Below are positions 35,114-42,421 of a stretch of 46,932 nt of DNA, piece after piece; position 1 is the stretch's first letter; each line of letters opens with the position of its first letter. Source of the DNA: Planctomycetota bacterium. GTDB taxonomy: Bacteria; Planctomycetota; Planctomycetia; Pirellulales; Pirellulaceae. Location: the NCBI GenBank assembly GCA_017303505.1, contig JAFLCP010000053.1:1-46932 (forward strand). Direction: 5' to 3'. The notes beneath the pieces are model-generated. The model had not been told where the DNA came from. It saw only the letters and a program-made list of their open reading frames with translations, and did not search any database. Made by a program: the position numbers and the translations under genes.

Positions 35114-36922
35114 ATGCATAGGGAAATTCTACCGAACCGTTTTGTGTCGGTTTTCTTGATAACCTTTATTGTCGCGTGGATTGGACATCGCTTGCTTTTG
35201 GGCGAGGTCCCGAAGTCTCTAACTGAGAGTGTGGCGATTGGCTCAAAAGTTGAGCAGTTACGGTTTAAGGATATCCGTAGCGTGCAGCAGAGTTTGTCGG
35301 ACCTAGGGGAAAGGAAAGCGTATGTATTCATCTTCACCACAACGCAATGTCCCATCGTAAAAAAGTCGATTCCCAAAATTGTCGAGATGAGCCGAGCTTA
35401 TGATTCCGCTGAAGTTGCGTTTGTGTCAGTCAATGTGGGTGCCAGCGACACGATTCGAGATATGGCTGGGCATGCCATCGATTTCGCCATCCCATTTCTC
35501 TCGGTGAAGGATTACGACCTTAGCGTTGCAACAGCTTTGGGAGTTGGCCGAGTTCCCGAATGTGTGGTATTGGACCAATCGAAGAGTATTCGGTATCGAG
35601 GACGAATTGATGATCAGTTTCGTATTGGCGGCACAAAACCGAAAGCTAGTCGAGAAGATCTCAAGATTGCGATTGATGAAATACTGGCAGGGAAAGCGGT
35701 GACGGTAGCTGAGACAACCGTCGACGGTTGTGCCATCACGCCTGCATCGAAACCTATTGATAGCAGTCTGACTTTTCATAAAGATATCGCAGCGATCATT
35801 TACAAGAATTGTTCCAATTGCCATCACGCCGGGACAGCAGCTCCGTTTTCGCTTGTTGCCTTCGAGGAAGTGATCAGCAATGCCGAAATGATTCGCGAAG
35901 TTGTTCGCGATGAGACGATGCCACCTTGGTACGCTCATCGTGGGCATGGCAAATTTCAAAATGATGCATCGTTGAACGCAAAAGATAAAGCGACGTTGTT
36001 GGCTTGGCTCGATTCGAAGAGGGAGCAAGGGAATCCAGGCGATGCCCCTCCGCAACCTCAATTTGCGGATTCGAAATGGCGAATCGGTGAACCCGACTTA
36101 GTGATTACGATGTTAGAGCAACACACGGTACCTGCCACAGGTTTTGTTCCCTATCAATATGCCGTATTACCCAAAGTCTTCTTTCAGGAAACATGGGTAG
36201 AAGCTTTTGAGATTAGGCCTGAGAATCCGAGCGTTGTGCATCATTGCAACATGGCGTACGTGACACCGAATGGTGCGAGCGACGAAACGTTTATCACAGG
36301 TTATGTACCTGGCGGACAGCCGATGGATTTGGGCCGATTTGGAAATGGAGTTGCCTATCGCATACCAGCCGGTTCGGGGCTTGGTTTGCAGATCCATTAC
36401 ACAACCACGGGCACCGAGCAAAAGAGTCGTATCCAAGTGGGGCTACGCTTTCCAAAAGGAAAAGTGCAAAAGCAACTGCACCACTTTGTGTTGGATCCAC
36501 GTCGATGGGAGATTCCGCCGTTTGATGGCGCGTATCAAGTTCGGTCTAAGCACGTTTTGGAACGCGATGCAGATTTGCTGGGTATGTTCACCCACATGCA
36601 TGTTCGTGGACGCGACATGACTTTTTTTGCCGTGAGCGGTGAGAGTCGTGAGTGCCTATTGCAGATTCCCAATTACAACTTTGAATGGCAACTTGGCTAC
36701 GAAGTGGCCCCCGGAACAAAATTGCTTTCTAAGGGAACTGCCATTGAAGCGATCGCTCATTTTGATAATTCAAGCTATAACCCCTACAACCCAGATCCCA
36801 AGGTTGCCGTTCGCTATGGGCCGCAAACCGTAGATGAAATGTTCAATGGCTTTGTGTTTTATGTGGACCCGAATGAGAAGTTGGATTTCGAAGTGAGCCC
36901 GAAGTCGGGAGCCAAAAAATGA
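35114..36922 (+). CDS. Thioredoxin-like / cytochrome c / copper type II monooxygenase-like fusion protein
   Basis: The ATG at 35114 gives 602 residues; a TTG at 35081 is in frame. A hydrophobic segment (about 10-29) is a signal or anchor. Domain 1 (about 45-200) is a redoxin/thioredoxin fold with a single Cys in TTTQCP (C79). Domain 2 (about 215-305) is a c-type cytochrome-like unit with CSNCHH (C233, C236, H237) and MPPWY as likely Met ligand, typical of planctomycete proteins. Domain 3 (about 325-590) resembles the copper type II, ascorbate-dependent monooxygenases: VVHHCNM (H376, H377) and IHY (H428) fit the first copper site, and FTHMHVRG (H494, H496) with VDEMFNG (M576) the second. The domains are known in planctomycete proteins; the substrate is unknown. 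Confidence 0.87.
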   Translation: MHREILPNRFVSVFLITFIVAWIGHRLLLGEVPKSLTESVAIGSKVEQLRFKDIRSVQQSLSDLGERKAYVFIFTTTQCPIVKKSIPKIVEMSRAYDSAEVAFVSVNVGASDTIRDMAGHAIDFAIPFLSVKDYDLSVATALGVGRVPECVVLDQSKSIRYRGRIDDQFRIGGTKPKASREDLKIAIDEILAGKAVTVAETTVDGCAITPASKPIDSSLTFHKDIAAIIYKNCSNCHHAGTAAPFSLVAFEEVISNAEMIREVVRDETMPPWYAHRGHGKFQNDASLNAKDKATLLAWLDSKREQGNPGDAPPQPQFADSKWRIGEPDLVITMLEQHTVPATGFVPYQYAVLPKVFFQETWVEAFEIRPENPSVVHHCNMAYVTPNGASDETFITGYVPGGQPMDLGRFGNGVAYRIPAGSGLGLQIHYTTTGTEQKSRIQVGLRFPKGKVQKQLHHFVLDPRRWEIPPFDGAYQVRSKHVLERDADLLGMFTHMHVRGRDMTFFAVSGESRECLLQIPNYNFEWQLGYEVAPGTKLLSKGTAIEAIAHFDNSSYNPYNPDPKVAVRYGPQTVDEMFNGFVFYVDPNEKLDFEVSPKSGAKK

Positions 36923-36973
36923 TCGGATCAAGTTCCGCAAGCAGTCCGCTACGATAAGCCATCGATAAATCTG

Positions 36974-37282
36974 GTGTTGTTTTCGAACTCCGATTATCCT
37001 GTCGGCAACGAAACTCGTGAATGGCTTGATGCCCGGATCAGCTGGATAGTAGATCATTATGGTATTCGTCAGATGCGGTTGCGTTCTACGGCAACAATCC
37101 AGCAGGAGCTCTTTGACGGATATTCGCCCAAAGATGATGCATCGCTTCGTTTGGTGCTTGACCGTCTTTGTCGTGACCTTGAGATAAGATCGGAGCTTGT
37201 TGAGTATACGATTCTGAGGAGGAACTCATCTCCTGCGATGATGGAACAGCTCTGGGAACCTACTTGGTGGTTCAAGTGGTAG
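36974..37282 (+). CDS. Small soluble protein of unknown function
   Basis: An open frame of 102 codons begins at a GTG at 36974, 51 bases after the monooxygenase-like gene. The sequence is hydrophilic, mostly helical and Arg/Glu-rich (TREWLDARISWIVDHYGIRQ, DRLCRDLEIRSELVEYTILR), with an aromatic C-terminus (EPTWWFKW). Codon choice looks like that of the neighbours. No ribosome site or family is recognised, so the start is uncertain. Confidence 0.55.
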   Translation: MLFSNSDYPVGNETREWLDARISWIVDHYGIRQMRLRSTATIQQELFDGYSPKDDASLRLVLDRLCRDLEIRSELVEYTILRRNSSPAMMEQLWEPTWWFKW

Positions 37283-37376
37283 CTGCGAGCAAACCGAGTT
37301 ACGAAGGAAAATCCCGGAGTGCGTACGGTCAGAATTGCAGGGAAATCGGGACAAGTATTTGGTGTGGGTTAGGTAT

Positions 37377-37392
37377 TGGTATGATATTTGCA
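37377..37392 (+). promoter_or_regulatory. Putative sigma-54 promoter of the response regulator gene
   Basis: TGGTATGATATTTGCA has GG and GC 10 bases apart, the fixed geometry of the -24/-12 element, preceded by T (TTGG). It matches the consensus TGGCACG-N4-TTGCW except for two bases. The expected start of RNA is near 37402, about 45 bases before the ATG at 37448. TGCAG half-sites lie at 37336-37340 and over the -12 block. Confidence 0.6.
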
Positions 37393-37447
37393 GGTTCGGG
37401 GCTGTGATGTAAACTTCACGATCGAAATTAACCTGTAGCGATGACCG

Positions 37448-38848
37448 ATGCCGAGTTCAAACAAAATCAATGCCGAGGATTCCGTGGAAATTGCTGAACC
37501 ATTTTCGATATTGATCGTCGATGACGAACCCAACATTCGATCTGGGTTCGCCAAAGGCTTGGCCAATGAATCGAGCGTCATCGATACCGCTGGCAACGCC
37601 GAGGAAGCGTTACAGAAATTTGAGAAACGCCAACATTCGCTGGTAATTGTGGACGTGCGTCTTAATTGCAGCATGACGGGAATCGAGTTGATGCAGAAAC
37701 TGCTGCGTCTTCGACCCTTAACCGCTGTTATTGTGATAACTGCTCATGGCACTATCGAAACCGCGGTTGAAGCGATGCGGTTTGGAGCATTCGATTTTAT
37801 TCTGAAGCCAGTCGAACTCAATTTGGTTCGGCAGCAGGTTCGAAAAGCACGTGAGCATTACGAAGTTCGAGCTGAAAATGCCCTTCTGAAACATCGACTG
37901 GCCGACAGTGGGGAGATTTCCAATATCATCGCCGGTGGTGCAGCCATGCAAGAGGTATTTCGCCAAGTACGGCAGGTTGCCGCGACCGATGCAACCGTGA
38001 TGATCCATGGTGAGAGTGGAACCGGCAAAGAGCTTATTGCTCGCGCACTGCACGATCTTAGTCATCGGAGTTCCGGACCATTTATCGCCGTGAACCTCGG
38101 AGCATTACCAGAGACATTGCTAGAAAGCGAGTTATTTGGGCACGAAAAAGGAGCATTTAGCGGCGCTATTCGGCAGAAGCCGGGTTGCTTCGAGCAAGCG
38201 ATGCATGGAACTTTGTTTCTTGATGAAGTTACCGAAATGTCGGCAAAGAGCCAAGTCGACTTGTTGCGAGTTCTAGAGATTAACGAGTTTACGCGTGTAG
38301 GGGGCGAGACTCGCTTGGTTTCGGATGCGCGAATCATTTCTGCGACCAATCGCTCGACGCACGAATTGATTGAAGAAGGAGCGTTTCGCGAAGATTTGTT
38401 CTATCGATTGAATGTTATTCCAATCGAAGTACCTCCCTTGCGCCAGCGACGCGATGATATTCCGCTTTTAGTGGAACATTTCATTGAATTGTTCTGTGCT
38501 CGGCATCGTCGACCGCTCAAACGATTGTCGCCCGAAGCGATGGAGATTCTGACGTCAGCACCTTGGCCAGGCAACGTTCGCCAGCTTCGAAATGTTGTTG
38601 AAAGGATGGTAATAACGGGAGCGGGCGACATCATCCATGAAAACGAACTGCCAATGGAACTGCGAAAGGTGTCTCGTCAATCATTGACGGTGCCGAACTC
38701 ACTCGCAGAAGCTATGGACGAATGCGAAAAAGCGACGATTGCAGCCGCGTTGGAAGCCTGTAATCTTCATCGCGAGAATACGGCCAAAGCGTTGGGGATT
38801 AGTGTTCGAACACTTCACTACAAAATGAGTCGACACGGCTTACATTAG
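37448..38848 (+). CDS. NtrC/ZraR-family sigma-54-dependent response regulator
   Basis: The 466-residue protein has the complete plan. Receiver domain (about 19-135): acidic pocket D25/D26, phospho-acceptor D69 in VIVDV, K120. AAA+ sigma-54 interaction domain (about 160-390): Walker A GESGTGKE (188-195), loop GAFSGA (235-240), Walker B LFLDEV (256-261), FREDLFYRLNVIPI sensor, PWPGNVRQLRNVVERM. Fis-type helix-turn-helix (about 435-466): ENTAKALGISVRTLHYKM. GAFSGA has Ser instead of Thr at the residue that touches sigma-54. It should, when phosphorylated, bind upstream DNA and activate sigma-54 promoters. The partner kinase lies after the small peptide gene on the same strand. Confidence 0.95.
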   Translation: MPSSNKINAEDSVEIAEPFSILIVDDEPNIRSGFAKGLANESSVIDTAGNAEEALQKFEKRQHSLVIVDVRLNCSMTGIELMQKLLRLRPLTAVIVITAHGTIETAVEAMRFGAFDFILKPVELNLVRQQVRKAREHYEVRAENALLKHRLADSGEISNIIAGGAAMQEVFRQVRQVAATDATVMIHGESGTGKELIARALHDLSHRSSGPFIAVNLGALPETLLESELFGHEKGAFSGAIRQKPGCFEQAMHGTLFLDEVTEMSAKSQVDLLRVLEINEFTRVGGETRLVSDARIISATNRSTHELIEEGAFREDLFYRLNVIPIEVPPLRQRRDDIPLLVEHFIELFCARHRRPLKRLSPEAMEILTSAPWPGNVRQLRNVVERMVITGAGDIIHENELPMELRKVSRQSLTVPNSLAEAMDECEKATIAAALEACNLHRENTAKALGISVRTLHYKMSRHGLH

Positions 38849-38851
38849 AGA

Positions 38852-38873
38852 CTTTCCGTTTACCATTGGAAAG
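38852..38873 (+). terminator. Weak hairpin after the response regulator gene
   Basis: CTTTCC (38852-38857) pairs with GGAAAG (38868-38873) a few bases after the regulator's stop. No T-run follows, so its role as a terminator is doubtful. Confidence 0.3.
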
Positions 38874-38972
38874 GCGGTGGGAAATTGCGAATCGAGCTTG
38901 TAAGCAGTTCGCATCGCAAAGTTCCCAACCGACCTGAGTACTTTTCTGGTCTATGGATGATGTGTGTGTGTG

Positions 38973-39167
38973 TTAATCATCGGCTAGGGAATGTCCAACG
39001 TGCCTTCTCGCTTCCTCTTCAATTCGTTGCGTATCTGATTGCTGTGTATCGATGACCAAAGACGATTCTTGCGTTTTGTTGGTACTGCTGGATTCCGTCG
39101 ATTTGTTAGATACCTCCATGCTCAGCATGGCAGAAAGGACGGAAAGTAGAAGGGATGTCTTTAACAT
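38973..39167 (-). CDS. Small exported peptide (64 aa) under putative sigma-54 control
   Basis: The ATG at 39167 has AGGAGC about seven bases upstream; the longer frame to 39287 has no such site. The peptide has an N-terminal signal-like helix (MLKTSLLLSVLSAMLSMEVS) and a short polar mature part rich in Ser, Thr, Glu and Gln, with a basic/acidic end (RIEEEARRHVGHSLADD). It has no Cys and two His. It lies between the response regulator and the kinase, on the opposite strand, with its own -24/-12 element 104 bases upstream. In position it resembles ZraP, the periplasmic accessory protein of the ZraSR system, but there is no visible sequence similarity. It could be a feedback ligand for the kinase. 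Confidence 0.7.
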   Translation of the reverse strand: MLKTSLLLSVLSAMLSMEVSNKSTESSSTNKTQESSLVIDTQQSDTQRIEEEARRHVGHSLADD

Positions 39168-39270
39168 GGCTTCAGCTCCTAAAGAAACGAACAAGTGTCC
39201 CGATATCGAGGTTGATTCGAAGTGTCTCTTCCATGCATTACCGGGGCTATTGCAGACGGTCGAGAGGTAA

Positions 39271-39286
39271 TGCATGTGGCGTGCCA
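39271..39286 (-). promoter_or_regulatory. Putative sigma-54 promoter of the small exported peptide gene
   Basis: On the minus strand the sequence reads TGGCACGCCACATGCA, preceded by T. The first seven bases are the exact -24 consensus TGGCACG; the -12 block is ATGCA instead of TTGCA. GG and GC are 10 bases apart. RNA should start near 39260, giving an untranslated leader of about 93 bases. The CTGCA-N6-TGCAG dyad is centred about 88 bases upstream of that start. Confidence 0.65.
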
Positions 39287-39340
39287 AAGCGACAAAAAGC
39301 CACTGAAACCAGCATTGCGACTGTTTTTCGCCCCAGGTGT

Positions 39341-39356
39341 CTGCAATTTGGTGCAG
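39341..39356. promoter_or_regulatory. Dyad CTGCA-N6-TGCAG, putative enhancer site (copy 1)
   Basis: CTGCA (39341-39345) and TGCAG (39352-39356) are perfect inverted repeats. The 16-base size matches enhancer sites of NtrC-class regulators. It lies between the peptide promoter and the kinase start, and an identical dyad occurs at 40807-40822. Both copies are preceded by GT (GTCTGCA). Confidence 0.55.
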
Positions 39357-39426
39357 GTGGTGTTATGTTTTGCAGAGCACCAAGGAGAGGATTTGGTTGG
39401 TATAGTGGCAAAGGTTCAGGATAGAA

Positions 39427-40776
39427 ATGTTTGAAACGACAACGAACAAAAGTATCAAGCCTTTAACGGTGATCTTAGGCCTATTGAGCCTTGTTACGTT
39501 GATAGGTACGGCTTGGGTTCTGGCGAACGTACGACGAGAACAGGCGATCGTAACCAGCCTTATTTCTCACCTTCAAGGGGCCGATCTTACCGTCGTTCGT
39601 GAACTATCGAGCGACTTGAGTTTGCAGCGGAGTTTGTCTGGCCTTCTTATTCTCAACGCATTAGCTGCTGCGGTGGCGTTTACCATCGTCTTGAGAGGCT
39701 ACTTTAGCAGCGAACGAACGTTACAGGATGTTAAAGTCTTGTCGACCGATATCTTGGCGAGTATGGACGCAGGCGTCATCACCACGGATCTGAAAGGGAG
39801 GATTATCAGTATTAATCCACGCGGTAGGGAATTGGTCGGACTCGAGGTGGATCAACCCTTGTGCAATATCAATGAACTTTCTCAGGAACACGATTTGCTG
39901 TCGCGTATTTGCTCGGAACTACGCGTTAATACCAAACCTATTCGCGATCGTGATTACCAAATTACCAAGAATGGCCACCGTATGACCCTGCGTGCGGGAT
40001 GCACTATGCTCCGCAATCGTCAAAAAGACCAAATTGGAATGGTCATTCACGTGCGAGATGTTACCGAGAAAGCACTGATGGAAGAACGTCTTCGCCGCAT
40101 GGAACGTTACGTAGGCTTGGGATCTTTAGCTGCTGGTTTACAGCATGAAATCAAGAACCCACTCAATGCTCTTTCATTGCATATCCAATTGTTGGGAGAG
40201 CGGCTACAAAAAGAGAGCCAGGACAAGGAAACCGCTGAAACAATGGAGATTCTTAACGCCGAGATACGACGGATTGGAAACGTTCTCGATGGGTTTCGAA
40301 ACTATGCGTCTATTCATGAGCTTGGAAGGAGCCCTGTAAATGTCGGCGAGTTAATCCAAAAACTAATCCGATTACTAAGACCCGATACCGAACAAAAGCA
40401 GATCAAAATTGAATCGTCAAAGATCGATGGAAACAAAGCTGTTGTTTTGGCTGATGCTGCGAAGCTGGAACAAGTTTTTTTGAATTTAGCTCTCAATGCG
40501 ATAGCCGCGATGCCACACGGTGGAGTTCTTGAATTTTCTGTTTTTCAGGAGGATGAGAAGGTCCGAATTGAGATATCCGATACGGGAACCGGAATTCCAA
40601 AAGAAATTCAATCGCAGATTTTTGATCCCTATTTCACCACCAAACATGAAGGTCTCGGAATGGGACTCGCCATTTGTGAGAAGATTGTTCGTCAGCACGA
40701 TGGATCGATCGAATTTCAAACTAGCCCCATAGGGACGGTTTTCTCCATCTTGCTACCCGCAGAAAAGGCTGCTTGA
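39427..40776 (+). CDS. PAS-containing membrane sensor histidine kinase (NtrB/ZraS type)
   Basis: The 449-residue protein has two transmembrane helices (about 13-33 and 70-90) with a short, about 36-residue outer loop between them. A PAS domain (about 102-215) follows: LASMDAGVITTDLKGRIISI. HisKA has H240 in AGLQHEIKNPLNAL, the form found in kinases that pair with sigma-54 activators. The ATP-binding domain has NLALNAIAAM, DTGTGIP and GLGMGLAI. It ends before the efflux operon. The small outer loop leaves little room for a separate ligand domain, so signals may come through the membrane, a partner protein or the PAS pocket. Cognate regulator: 37448-38848. Confidence 0.95.
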   Translation: MFETTTNKSIKPLTVILGLLSLVTLIGTAWVLANVRREQAIVTSLISHLQGADLTVVRELSSDLSLQRSLSGLLILNALAAAVAFTIVLRGYFSSERTLQDVKVLSTDILASMDAGVITTDLKGRIISINPRGRELVGLEVDQPLCNINELSQEHDLLSRICSELRVNTKPIRDRDYQITKNGHRMTLRAGCTMLRNRQKDQIGMVIHVRDVTEKALMEERLRRMERYVGLGSLAAGLQHEIKNPLNALSLHIQLLGERLQKESQDKETAETMEILNAEIRRIGNVLDGFRNYASIHELGRSPVNVGELIQKLIRLLRPDTEQKQIKIESSKIDGNKAVVLADAAKLEQVFLNLALNAIAAMPHGGVLEFSVFQEDEKVRIEISDTGTGIPKEIQSQIFDPYFTTKHEGLGMGLAICEKIVRQHDGSIEFQTSPIGTVFSILLPAEKAA

Positions 40777-40806
40777 GCCTCCTTTCTGCTAGTTGTTGCA
40801 CATCGT

Positions 40807-40822
40807 CTGCAGAGTTTTGCAG
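40807..40822. promoter_or_regulatory. Dyad CTGCA-N6-TGCAG, putative enhancer site (copy 2)
   Basis: CTGCA (40807-40811) and TGCAG (40818-40822) are perfect inverted repeats with the same spacer length and the same preceding GT as copy 1. It is centred about 205 bases upstream of the expected RNA start of the efflux operon, within the usual range for sigma-54 enhancers. Confidence 0.55.
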
Positions 40823-40994
40823 TAGTGGTTTGTGGCCCTTTGCTCTTTCTTTTCGATTTCATAGAAAATGCCGGAAATTCTTGCCATCGTAATGAGCAAA
40901 GGCCGAACAAAACAATCAGATTGATGGCGTGGGATACATCCCTGCAATCAACTTTCGCGGTTTATCGCGAGCAAGTTTCATCTACGCAAGCAAT

Positions 40995-41010
40995 TGGCGC
41001 AACAGTTGCT
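40995..41010 (+). promoter_or_regulatory. Putative sigma-54 promoter of the RND efflux operon
   Basis: TGGCGCAACAGTTGCT, preceded by T, has GG and GC exactly 10 bases apart, TGGC in the -24 block and a perfect TTGCT -12 block. RNA should start near 41021. The adaptor ATG is at 41259. Confidence 0.65.
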
Positions 41011-41085
41011 TAAAGGTGATGCAGAGCGGGAAAACGCATTGCTCCTGGCTAACTTGATACTTCATTCTCACCCTTGTGAGGAGAG

Positions 41086-41163
41086 ATGAAACTCTCAGTA
41101 GAGAATGTCAAGTTCGCTGCAAACAAGCGTTCTTATCGCTATTTCATTCCCTGGAGACGTTAG
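41086..41163 (+). CDS. Possible 25-residue leader peptide
   Basis: ATG at 41086 to TAG at 41161-41163, in the untranslated leader of the efflux operon. GAGGAG lies directly upstream but only two bases from the ATG, closer than usual. The peptide (MKLSVENVKFAANKRSYRYF, then IPWRR) is basic and aromatic. It could be a chance frame. Confidence 0.3.
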   Translation: MKLSVENVKFAANKRSYRYFIPWRR

Positions 41164-41258
41164 TCGGGAACTAGCGTTACCCCATCGCTTCCACGGCAGT
41201 CGATGTGACACTACCTCGGGGCGAGATGGAAACAACACTCGATGGATGACTGTGAACT

Positions 41259-42410
41259 ATGAAAAGGTTTCGTTGGTACTATCTCTGTTTGCCTCTCTTA
41301 TTGCCGATATCGACCGGCTGCGATTTCATCGAGCACACCTACGTATCATTGCAAAGCAAGGTGGAAGGTCATGAGGTCGAGCATGAGGAAGAGTCGCATG
41401 AAGAGCATGCACACAAGGTCGTGGTAACGGCAGCGGTCGCCAAAGATGTCACGAGCACTCAATCTTATGTTTGCCAAATTCACTCGTGTCGGCACATTGA
41501 AATTCGCGCATTAGAGATGGGCTATCTCGAAGAGATTTCTGTCAGAGAAGGACAGGCCGTACAGCAAGGTGACTCTTTATTCCGCATTGTTCCTTCGCTA
41601 TTTCAAGCCAGATTGGACGCCGATATCGCTGAAGCCCAATTGGCTCAAATCGAATTCAACAATGCCAAGAAACTCTATGATCAAAAAGTAGTTTCAGAAC
41701 AAGAAGTTGCTTTAGCACAAGCCAAACTGTCCAAAGCTCAGGCCCAAGTCAATCTTGCGCAAGCGGAACTTAACTTTACTAATATCCGTGCTCCTTTCCA
41801 TGGGATCATCGACCGCCTACATCATCAGCAAGGAAGTTTGGTTTCCGAAGGTGACGTTTTGACCACACTCTCGGACAATAGCATGATGTGGGTTTACTTC
41901 AATGTTCCCGAAGCACGATATCTTCAATATGGTTTGAAAGTGGGTGAGCTTAACCCTGCAATGGAAATAGAATTGGTTTTAGCGGACCATTCGAAGTTTG
42001 GGCAACCAGGTAAAATTGGAGCTATTGAAGCGGATTTCAACAACGAAACAGGTAACATCGCATTTCGAGCTGACTTCCCAAATCCAAATGGCTTATTGCG
42101 CCATGGACAGACTGGCAATATTCTGATTCATCAGCAACTTCCCAACTCGGTTGTCATTCCGCAACGGGCAACGTTTGAGATTCTCGCCAAACGCTATGTC
42201 TACGTTATTGGCGAAGATGGGATTATTCAGCAGCGAGAGGTCACAATCAAGGCCGAGCAAGACGACATCTTCGTCATTGATCAAGGATTGAATGCAGGAG
42301 AGAGAATTGTCCTGGAAGGGGTGCGTCAAGTGCGTGCCGGCGAACATGTTGATTTCGAATATCGGGAACCTGGCGAAGTTCTTAACAACCTTAAGAATCG
42401 CGCTGAATAG
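41259..42410 (+). CDS. RND efflux periplasmic adaptor, lipoprotein (HlyD/AcrA family) with His/Glu-rich N-terminus
   Basis: The 383-residue protein starts with a lipoprotein signal (LPISTGC, C21). Residues 36-53 are His/Glu-rich, with His at 38, 42, 47, 50 and 52. The usual adaptor modules follow: lipoyl first half (LEMGYLEEISVREGQAVQQG), an alpha-hairpin (about 115-180, ALAQAKLSKAQAQVNLAQAE), lipoyl second half (FTNIRAPFHGIIDR), a beta-barrel (MWVYFNVPE) and the membrane-proximal part ending in VLEGVRQVRAGEHV. It links the permease and outer-membrane factor encoded downstream. The His-rich segment is not part of the common AcrA core and could bind a metal such as zinc or copper. It lies 11 bases before the permease gene. 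Confidence 0.93.
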   Translation: MKRFRWYYLCLPLLLPISTGCDFIEHTYVSLQSKVEGHEVEHEEESHEEHAHKVVVTAAVAKDVTSTQSYVCQIHSCRHIEIRALEMGYLEEISVREGQAVQQGDSLFRIVPSLFQARLDADIAEAQLAQIEFNNAKKLYDQKVVSEQEVALAQAKLSKAQAQVNLAQAELNFTNIRAPFHGIIDRLHHQQGSLVSEGDVLTTLSDNSMMWVYFNVPEARYLQYGLKVGELNPAMEIELVLADHSKFGQPGKIGAIEADFNNETGNIAFRADFPNPNGLLRHGQTGNILIHQQLPNSVVIPQRATFEILAKRYVYVIGEDGIIQQREVTIKAEQDDIFVIDQGLNAGERIVLEGVRQVRAGEHVDFEYREPGEVLNNLKNRAE

Positions 42411-42421
42411 GAGCCCCACTT

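Larger units (their letters stand above)
40777..41258. other. Regulatory region of the RND efflux operon
   Basis: This 482-base gap has the second CTGCA-N6-TGCAG dyad (40807-40822), a strong -24/-12 candidate (40995-41010) and a long leader of about 235 bases with one small open frame (41086-41163). No other gene is supported. Confidence 0.65.

Noticed and set aside
38955-38981. TG-dinucleotide run and GATGAT/ATCATC inverted repeat at the end of the peptide gene
   Set aside because: Short and largely within the stop region of the peptide gene; no T-run and too weak to call as a terminator.
39359-39410. Sigma-54 promoter directly before the kinase gene
   Set aside because: Two sequences come close, but the GG-GC distance is 11, not 10, in both. 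The kinase promoter remains unidentified.
40932-40945. Another GG-N10-GC match before the efflux operon
   Set aside because: Apart from the spacing it fits the sigma-54 consensus poorly (GGGATACATCCCTGCA), while the site at 40995-41010 fits well.
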